Positions 6,390-10,746 of a DNA stretch of 10,746 nt are shown here, in pieces (within the stretch, counting starts at the first letter, position 1; every line of letters begins with the position of its first letter). The DNA comes from DATFPK01 sp035264885. Its GTDB lineage: Bacteria > Actinomycetota > Thermoleophilia > Solirubrobacterales > 70-9. The position numbers and the translations under genes were made by a program. The notes below the pieces were generated by a model, which searched no databases, was not told where the DNA came from, and saw only the letters and a program-made list of their open reading frames with translations. Location of the stretch: positions 1 through 10,746 of the forward strand of contig DATFPK010000072.1 of the NCBI GenBank assembly GCA_035264885.1, written 5' to 3'.

Positions 6390-7493
6390 ATGGCCGCCGA
6401 GATGATCAGCTTCGCCCGTGGCGCGCCCAGCGCCGACCTGCTTCCCGCCGCCCCCGTCCGCGAGGCGGCGGCGCGGGCCCTCGACACCGACTGGGAGCGC
6501 GCGCTCTCCTACGGGACCGGCGCCGGCCATCCCGGCCTCCGGGCCTGGATCGCCGAGGAGCTGCACGGGATCGAGAGCGACCGCGTCATGGTCACCAACG
6601 GCTCGATGGACGCCGCGGCGCTGCTCTTCCGCCACCTCGTCGGGCCGGGCGACCGGGTGATCGTCGAGCAGCCGTCCTACGACCGCACGCTGCTCCTCCT
6701 TCGCCAGGCCGGAGTCGAGTTCGTCCCCGTACCGCTCGAGGCCGACGGCGTCGACCTGGCGGCGTTCGAGGCGGCCCTCTCGGAGGGGCCGGTCAAGCTG
6801 GCCCACGTCATCCCCAACTTCCACAACCCCGCCGGCTGCACCCTCTCCGAGGCGAAGCGCCGGCGCCTGGTCGAGCTTGCCGGCGAGCACGGATTCTGGC
6901 TTTTCGAGGACGACCCGTACCGGCTGATCTCGTTTGAGCCGGGCGACCAGCCGACCATGCTGTCGCTGGACGGGGCCGACCGGGTGATCCACGCCTCCTC
7001 GTTCTCGAAGACGGTCAGCCCCGGCGTCCGGGTCGGCTACCTCGCCGGTCCGGCGGCGGAGATCGCGGCGCTCGCCAAGCGCGGCAACGAGAACTACATC
7101 TCACCGAACATGCTGGCGGAGTCGATCGTCCTCGAGCTCTGCCGGTCCGGCGTCCTCGAGCGCAACATCGAGTTCGTCAACGGCGCTCTGCGGGATCGGC
7201 GTGACGCCCTGGTCGAGAGCCTGCGCGAGACGCTGCCCGACGCCCGGTTCGGTATCCCGGGCGGGGGCTATTTCCTCTGGGTGGATCTGCCCGAGGACGT
7301 CGACACGGTCGCCCTGCTCGGCGCCGCCAAGGAGGAGGGGGTGGCGTTCATCGCCGGCCCCGACTTCATGCTCGAGGGCGGTCAGAGCAGCCTGCGGTTC
7401 TCGTTCGCGAGCGTGCCGTCCGACCGCATCCCGGAGGGGGTCTCCCGCATCGGGAAGGCCCTCGAGGGCCTGCGCGCCGGCTCCCCCGCCTGA
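6390..7493 (+). CDS. Fold-type I PLP-dependent aminotransferase (2-aminoadipate transaminase/MocR-like)
   Basis: This is a 367-residue class I/II aminotransferase. Asn146 (NFHNPAG), Asp174 and Tyr177 (FEDDPY) and Lys207 in SSFSK are the expected cofactor contacts, with Lys207 forming the Schiff base with PLP. R-V-G-Y and, near the C-terminus, LRFSF (the substrate-carboxylate-binding Arg region) complete the set. The sequence style (GxxxxDLLP near the N-terminus, SYGTGAGHPGLRAWIA, VTNGSMDAA, EQPSYDR) places it with the LysN/2-aminoadipate and MocR C-terminal-domain group. No GntR DNA-binding domain is attached, so it is an enzyme and not a regulator. It should transfer an amino group between an amino acid and 2-oxoglutarate or pyruvate; the physiological substrate is not evident from the neighbours. 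The ATG at 6390 is chosen because MAAEMISFARGAPS is the family-typical beginning and sits right behind a -10 box. Confidence 0.88.
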   Translation: MAAEMISFARGAPSADLLPAAPVREAAARALDTDWERALSYGTGAGHPGLRAWIAEELHGIESDRVMVTNGSMDAAALLFRHLVGPGDRVIVEQPSYDRTLLLLRQAGVEFVPVPLEADGVDLAAFEAALSEGPVKLAHVIPNFHNPAGCTLSEAKRRRLVELAGEHGFWLFEDDPYRLISFEPGDQPTMLSLDGADRVIHASSFSKTVSPGVRVGYLAGPAAEIAALAKRGNENYISPNMLAESIVLELCRSGVLERNIEFVNGALRDRRDALVESLRETLPDARFGIPGGGYFLWVDLPEDVDTVALLGAAKEEGVAFIAGPDFMLEGGQSSLRFSFASVPSDRIPEGVSRIGKALEGLRAGSPA

Positions 7494-7552
7494 CCCCAGG
7501 TCAGACACACTGGACGCTTGCGCCCTCGCCGGCCGTCGCCCGGGTGGCCCCG

Positions 7553-7570
7553 CGGACGGGCTAGCGTCCG
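7553..7570. terminator. Small inverted repeat at the convergent junction, possible terminator
   Basis: CGGACG (7553-7558) pairs with CGTCCG (7565-7570) around a 6-nt loop that contains the stop codon of the minus-strand regulator gene. It sits 60 bases beyond the aminotransferase stop. The stem is short and no T-run follows, so the terminator role is tentative. The 67 bases between the two stops show no other convincing signal. Confidence 0.35.
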
Positions 7571-8274
7571 TAGCGGTCGCTTGAGACCTGGAGCGCCTCG
7601 GGCAGCGGCGCCCGCGGCGGGGGCGCCGGGTCGGCCCGGACCGAGACCGTCTCGGCGACGCTGCGCGTGACCTCGTGGCGCCCCTCCGGAGACACGACGA
7701 CCACGGAGTCGTCGTCGCTCGTCTCGACCTCCCCGTCGAGCTCCGGACGGAGGCCGGTCTGCTTCAGGTAGTGGAGAAGCTCCTCGGCCTCGTTCTCGAA
7801 CCGCAGCACATGCACCGCGGCCCCGGCCTCGACGTCGGCCAGGAGCGCGCCCCGCTCGCGGGCGCCCTCGGTGATCGGATGGCCGTGGGGGCAGGTCTTC
7901 GCGTCCCCGATCGCGGCCAGCATCCGCTCCTCGAGCACGGGCGACATCGCATGCTCTAGCCGCTCCGCCTCCTCGTGGACCTCGTCCCAGGGGATCCCGA
8001 GAACGTCGGTGAGGAAACGCTCGATCAGCCGATGGCGGCGGACGATCTCCTCGGCGTGGCGCCGGCCCTCCTCGGTGAACGTCACCGAGCGGTCGTCGTC
8101 CCTGGCGACGTAGCCGTCCTGTTCCAGCCGCCCGAGCATCTCGTGCACGGTCGGGGCCGAGAGCTGCATCGCCCGGGCGATGTTGGCGCCGGTGATCGGC
8201 AGCCCGGCCTCGAGCAGCCAGTACATGATCTGGAGGTACTCCTCCTCGGCGACGGTCGCGTGCTCCTGCGCCAA
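7561..8274 (-). CDS. DtxR/MntR-family metal-dependent transcriptional regulator
   Basis: The protein has 237 residues and is likely a dimeric cytoplasmic repressor that binds DNA when loaded with a divalent metal. Domains in order are: a winged helix-turn-helix (about 5-70; ITGANIARAMQLSAPTVHEMLGRLEQDGYV), a dimerisation and metal-binding domain (about 72-135), and a C-terminal FeoA/SH3-like domain (about 140-220). The ligands align as Glu12 (DtxR Met10), His81, Glu85, His100, Glu104 (DtxR Cys102), Glu107 and His108. The two Glu substitutions resemble the manganese regulators (MntR, ScaR/SloR) rather than iron-sensing DtxR/IdeR. The last 18 or so residues are a Pro-rich tail. The start is the TTG at 8274 (plus-strand CAA), supported by AAAGGAG 6 bases upstream. 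It is divergent from the SDR gene across 52 bases. No DtxR-type operator palindrome was recognised nearby. Confidence 0.9.
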   Translation of the reverse strand: MAQEHATVAEEEYLQIMYWLLEAGLPITGANIARAMQLSAPTVHEMLGRLEQDGYVARDDDRSVTFTEEGRRHAEEIVRRHRLIERFLTDVLGIPWDEVHEEAERLEHAMSPVLEERMLAAIGDAKTCPHGHPITEGARERGALLADVEAGAAVHVLRFENEAEELLHYLKQTGLRPELDGEVETSDDDSVVVVSPEGRHEVTRSVAETVSVRADPAPPPRAPLPEALQVSSDRYGR

Positions 8275-8304
8275 GCTCGGCTCCTTTCGGGGTGGGCCGT
8301 CCCG

Positions 8305-8310
8305 ATACTA
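8305..8310 (-). promoter_or_regulatory. Candidate -10 box (TAGTAT) for the metalloregulator, overlapping the SDR promoter
   Basis: ATACTA at 8305-8310 reads TAGTAT on the minus strand, a good TAnnnT box. A start site near 8298 gives a leader of roughly 24 bases containing the AAAGGAG ribosome-binding site. On the plus strand the same patch offers GATACT (8304-8309) or ACTAAT (8307-8312) for the SDR gene, so the two promoters probably overlap and may compete. Confidence 0.45.
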
Positions 8311-8326
8311 ATGAGAGGATCCAGGG

Positions 8327-9112
8327 GTGAAGATCGGCGCGGAGACGAAGGCGCTGGTGACCGGGGCCTCGCGGGGCATCGGCCTGGCGACCGCGGAGGC
8401 GCTCGCAGAGCGAAGCGCCACGGTCGGGCTCCTCGCCCGCTCGGGCGAGGAGCTCGAGGAGCACGCCGCCCGCGTACCCGGCGCGGTCGCCGTGGCCGCC
8501 GACGTGACCGAGCTCGAGTCCCTGCGTGGCGCGGTCGACGGCTTCCGGGCCGAGGCAGGCGGCCTCGACCTCGTCGTCGCGAACGCCGGCATCGCCCACT
8601 ACGGCCCGTTCGCCGACCAGCCGGTCGAGCAGGCCGAGCAGATGGTCGCGGTGAACGTGCTCGGCACCATCTACACCGTCGCCGCGGCGCTTCCACATCT
8701 GCTCGGGCAGGCGAGCGGGCACGTCGTCGTCGTGTCCTCCGGCGCGGGGCTGCGCGCGTTTCCGTGGGGCGCGGTGTACGGGGCGACGAAGGCGGCCGGC
8801 CGCGGCTTCGCCGAGGCGCTGCGCCACGAGCTCTCCGGCACCGGCGTTTCGGTGTCGGCGGTCCTGCCCGGCGAGATCGAGACGCACCTCCACGACCACC
8901 AGAGCGAGCGGATGCCCGATTGGCGCGATTCCGCCAACGCTTTGCCGGCCGACCGGGTCGCGGAGGCGATCCTGGCCGCCGTGGAGGACGACCGCCGCGA
9001 GGTCCACGTGCCGCAGTCGGTCCGGGTGCTGGGCCTGAACGGCGTCGCGCCTGGCCTCGTCGACCGGCTCCTGCGCGCGGCCCGCGGCGGATCGGCCGCT
9101 CCGCGGCGCTAG
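8327..9112 (+). CDS. Short-chain dehydrogenase/reductase (SDR) oxidoreductase
   Basis: This is a 261-residue classical SDR. The NAD(P)-binding Rossmann motif is T12-G-A-S-R-G-I-G19, followed by the NAG motif in VVANAGIAHYG. The catalytic triad is Ser138 (VVVSSGAG), Tyr151 and Lys155 (YGATKAA), with the usual 13-residue Ser-Tyr spacing. The Arg right after TGAS favours NADP(H) in this family, but that is only a tendency. After Lys155 comes VSAVLPGEIETHLH, the standard post-catalytic strand. It should carry out a reversible alcohol-carbonyl oxidoreduction on a substrate that cannot be deduced. The start is GTG at 8327 with AGAGG at 8314-8318, 8 bases upstream. It is divergent from the DtxR-like regulator, which makes it a candidate target of that regulator, although no operator was identified. 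The C-terminus is basic with a short hydrophobic/amphipathic stretch. Confidence 0.88.
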   Translation: MKIGAETKALVTGASRGIGLATAEALAERSATVGLLARSGEELEEHAARVPGAVAVAADVTELESLRGAVDGFRAEAGGLDLVVANAGIAHYGPFADQPVEQAEQMVAVNVLGTIYTVAAALPHLLGQASGHVVVVSSGAGLRAFPWGAVYGATKAAGRGFAEALRHELSGTGVSVSAVLPGEIETHLHDHQSERMPDWRDSANALPADRVAEAILAAVEDDRREVHVPQSVRVLGLNGVAPGLVDRLLRAARGGSAAPRR

Positions 9113-9133
9113 CGAACAGCCCAAGTTTTGGGA

Positions 9134-9162
9134 TTGAAAATGCCGGCGGGGTCCCCGATCCT
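9134..9162 (+). promoter_or_regulatory. Candidate -35/-10 promoter for the HD-GYP-like gene
   Basis: TTGAAA (9134-9139, five of six to TTGACA) and GATCCT (9157-9162) are separated by exactly 17 bases. The -10 element is followed by 6 bases and then GTG at 9169. This lies in the 56-base gap after the SDR gene, which contains the only locally AT-rich stretch there. The spacing predicts a leaderless mRNA beginning at or one base from the GTG. Confidence 0.55.
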
Positions 9163-9168
9163 TCGCGC

Positions 9169-10506
9169 GTGGCAGTGAGGAGCGCCAGCGCAGGGGTGCC
9201 CGACGCCATCCCCGCCGCTGCCCTCCCCGACCAGCTCGCCGTCCGCCGCGCCGCGACCGAGGTCGCCTGCGCCACCCTCGCCGCAGGCAGCGCCGACACC
9301 GCTGCGCACTCCGATGACGTCGACGTGATCGCCGAGGGGATCTGCCGCCACCTCGGGATCGAGGGCGACGAGCGCGAGAACGTGATCGCGGCCGCGCGCC
9401 TGCACGACATCGGCAAGCTCGCGATGCCGCCGGCCATCCTCGAGAAGCGGGCCTCGCTCGACGATGACGAGTGGACCGTCGTTCGCCGTCACACGGTGCT
9501 CGGCGAGGGCATCGTCGCGGCGGTGCCGGAGCTGGCGAGCGTAGCCGGGCTGGTTCGCCACTCCCACGAGCGCTGGGACGGGCGCGGATACCCCGACGGG
9601 CTCGCCGGCGAGGAGATTCCGCTCGGCAGCCGGATCGTCTTCTGCGCAGACGCCTTCCACGCGATCCGGAGCGACCGTTCCTACCGGCCCGGCCGCTCCG
9701 CGGGGGCGGCGCTGCGCGAGGTGCAGGCCCACGCGGGCACCCAGTTCGACCCGCGCGTCGTCGGCGGCCTGGCGGCGCTCGCCGCAGAGACGCGGGTGGT
9801 TGCGCGGCGCCGCCATCGCACCAGGCGTTCGGGCCGGCTCGTCGCTCTGCTGATGATCCTCGCCTGCGGGGTCGGGGGGTCAGCCCTGGCGCGCAGCGGC
9901 CTGCTCGGCGACTCGCAGCCTGCCGCGGTTCCGTCGCCCCCGGCCGCCGGACCGCGGACCCCGGCCGGGTCGGGCGGTCTCACTCCAATCGGCCTCGCCC
10001 CGGCGTCGCTCTGGCCCGTCTCCTGCGACGGCGTGAACTGCCTCGCCCCGCTCCTCGGCGTGCCGCTGACCGCACTCGGTTTCGGCTCGCAGCCGGGCGT
10101 CGACTACCCGGCGTCGCCGCCCCCTGGGAACGAGCCACCCGGCTCGCATGACCCCTCGACCACCGGCGGCGGCGAGCAGACCGGTCCGGAGCCGGCTGAC
10201 CCGGGCGCCGACCCGGCGCCGACCGAAGGCAAGGACGAGGCCGCCGGCAAGGGTTCCGCCGAGTCCGGCAAGGACACGGCCGCCCCCGACTCGGTCAAGG
10301 GCAGCGCCGCGGAGCCCGGGCCGGTGACCGTTTCGTCGGGAGCCGGCTCGACCTCCGGCGACGGGGGCAAGACGTCCACCTCCAGCAAGGGCGGCTCCCT
10401 GCCCGCCGGCACTTCGGCTCCCGGTGGCGAAACGACCGCGCCGCCGGCGTTGCCCACGGGGCCGGCCGGCGGCAAGGTTCCGGCACCTGTCAAGGCCGAG
10501 GGCTAG
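9169..10506 (+). CDS. HD-GYP-like phosphohydrolase with C-terminal membrane helix and exported low-complexity tail
   Basis: The protein has 445 residues from the GTG at 9169. Residues about 20-205 form an HD-GYP-type domain: His47 (AAHSDD), H79-D80-I-G-K, LEKRASLDDDEW, H131-S-H-E-R-W-D-G-R-G-Y-P142, and IVFCADAFHAIRSDRSYR. HD-GYP proteins are metal-dependent phosphodiesterases, classically hydrolysing cyclic di-GMP. The usual HH before E-R-W-D-G is reduced to SH (Ser132), so activity on c-di-GMP is uncertain. A basic stretch (VARRRHRTRRSGR) precedes one hydrophobic helix at about 223-243. The remaining 200 residues are Pro/Gly/Ser/Thr/Ala-rich with a C-D-G-V-N-C pair (Cys286, Cys291) and Lys-Gly-rich segments. 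By the positive-inside rule, the HD domain is cytoplasmic and the tail external. GTG at 9175 is an alternative start. The stop shares CTAG with the convergent gene. Confidence 0.82.
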   Translation: MAVRSASAGVPDAIPAAALPDQLAVRRAATEVACATLAAGSADTAAHSDDVDVIAEGICRHLGIEGDERENVIAAARLHDIGKLAMPPAILEKRASLDDDEWTVVRRHTVLGEGIVAAVPELASVAGLVRHSHERWDGRGYPDGLAGEEIPLGSRIVFCADAFHAIRSDRSYRPGRSAGAALREVQAHAGTQFDPRVVGGLAALAAETRVVARRRHRTRRSGRLVALLMILACGVGGSALARSGLLGDSQPAAVPSPPAAGPRTPAGSGGLTPIGLAPASLWPVSCDGVNCLAPLLGVPLTALGFGSQPGVDYPASPPPGNEPPGSHDPSTTGGGEQTGPEPADPGADPAPTEGKDEAAGKGSAESGKDTAAPDSVKGSAAEPGPVTVSSGAGSTSGDGGKTSTSSKGGSLPAGTSAPGGETTAPPALPTGPAGGKVPAPVKAEG

Positions 10507-10746
10507 CGCCGCATCAGCGACGAGACGACGGCCTCGTAGAAGCCGTCGCCCATCTGTCCCTCGGTCACAGTGACGTTCTCGCGGCCGCCGATCGCAGCCC
10601 GCAGCCCCGGGTCGCGAGCCGGTCCGTTGGCGACGACGAAGAACTGGCCGACGACCGCGGCCACCTCCAGGTCCTCGACCGAGTCGCCGACGCCGATCGT
10701 GTCCTCGCGCGCGTAGCCCCGGGCCCGCATGTGGGCGGCCACGGCC
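10503..10746 (-). CDS. HAD-superfamily phosphatase, C-terminal fragment (5' end outside window)
   Basis: The minus-strand frame is open from the right edge to the TAG at 10503-10505, so only about the last 80 residues are visible. The apparent GTG start at 10742 is internal. I-G-V-G-D-S-V-E-D-L-E-V-A-A is HAD motif IV, whose acidic residues bind Mg. The order that follows (V-G-Q-F-F-V-V-A-N-G-P, then N-V-T-V-T-E and G-D-G-F-Y-E-A-V) fits Cof-type/phosphosugar-phosphatase-like HAD proteins, which track a child strand after motif IV. The substrate cannot be assigned from this fragment. Its stop codon overlaps that of the convergent HD-GYP-like gene within one CTAG. Confidence 0.75.
   Translation of the reverse strand, partial: AVAAHMRARGYAREDTIGVGDSVEDLEVAAVVGQFFVVANGPARDPGLRAAIGGRENVTVTEGQMGDGFYEAVVSSLMRR

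Noticed and set aside
7382..9124. 580-residue minus-strand open frame
   Set aside because: It overlaps the true regulator gene in another frame and the SDR gene antisense, with no recognisable motif.
10200..10500. Tandem repeat or surface-anchor motif in the HD-GYP-like tail
   Set aside because: Lys-Gly-Ser and Gly-Lys-Asp elements recur loosely but without a fixed period, and there is no LPxTG-like sorting signal.
7975..10506. 843-residue plus-strand frame spanning the regulator, SDR and HD-GYP-like region as one gene
   Set aside because: The first 400 or so residues are Arg/Gly-rich noise antisense to or out of frame with the regulator and SDR genes; only the part from 9169 has real motifs and its own promoter.
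1..10746. CRISPR array, tRNA, rRNA, transposase or attachment site
   Set aside because: No regularly spaced direct repeats, cloverleaf sequences, integrase or transposase motifs were found on either strand; composition is even throughout.

Overview
The window is uniformly GC-rich (about 70 percent by eye), uses GTG and TTG starts, and has closely packed genes with 1-nt overlaps. It carries several TAGG(C/T)T boxes a few bases upstream of start codons. Together with the gene types, this suggests a high-GC actinobacterium, possibly of the Thermoleophilia/Solirubrobacterales kind. That placement is inference from style, not from a marker gene. No tRNA, rRNA, CRISPR array, insertion sequence or phage gene was seen, and the region reads as ordinary chromosome.

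Layout, left to right. (1) At 2-1519 is the C-terminal part of an alkaline-phosphatase/sulfatase-superfamily protein, coupled by TGATG to a GNAT acetyltransferase (1519-1992). (2) A nested inverted repeat at 2015-2055 separates this pair from a convergent haloacid-dehalogenase-like hydrolase (2070-2753, minus). (3) Divergent from the hydrolase is sucC-sucD (2818-4832), succinyl-CoA synthetase of the TCA cycle, joined by TAATG. (4) Next come a cupin-fold sugar-epimerase-like protein (4887-5465) and a GT2 glycosyltransferase (about 5503-6369), a small surface-glycan-type pair. (5) A fold-type I PLP aminotransferase (6390-7493) follows. (6) A DtxR/MntR-family metalloregulator (7561-8274, minus) converges on the aminotransferase and is divergent from an SDR oxidoreductase (8327-9112). 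(7) An HD-GYP-like protein with an N-terminal HD domain, one membrane helix and a long Pro/Gly/Ser/Thr-rich tail (9169-10506) is followed by the 3' end of a convergent HAD phosphatase (10503-10746, minus).

Functionally only sucC/sucD are a clear stoichiometric pair, and the epimerase and glycosyltransferase plausibly share a pathway. The other genes look like independent housekeeping or accessory genes with their own promoters. No multi-gene novel defence or biosynthetic system is visible. The observations most worth checking are: the HD-GYP-like protein's inverted layout (catalytic domain first, then helix, then a low-complexity exported tail) with an altered HH motif; a DtxR-architecture regulator with Mn-type metal ligands; a sulfatase-fold enzyme whose S-T-P-M-A lacks the Arg of the sulfatase signature; a set of apparently leaderless starts; and a GNRA-capped hairpin that would hide the hydrolase's ribosome-binding region.
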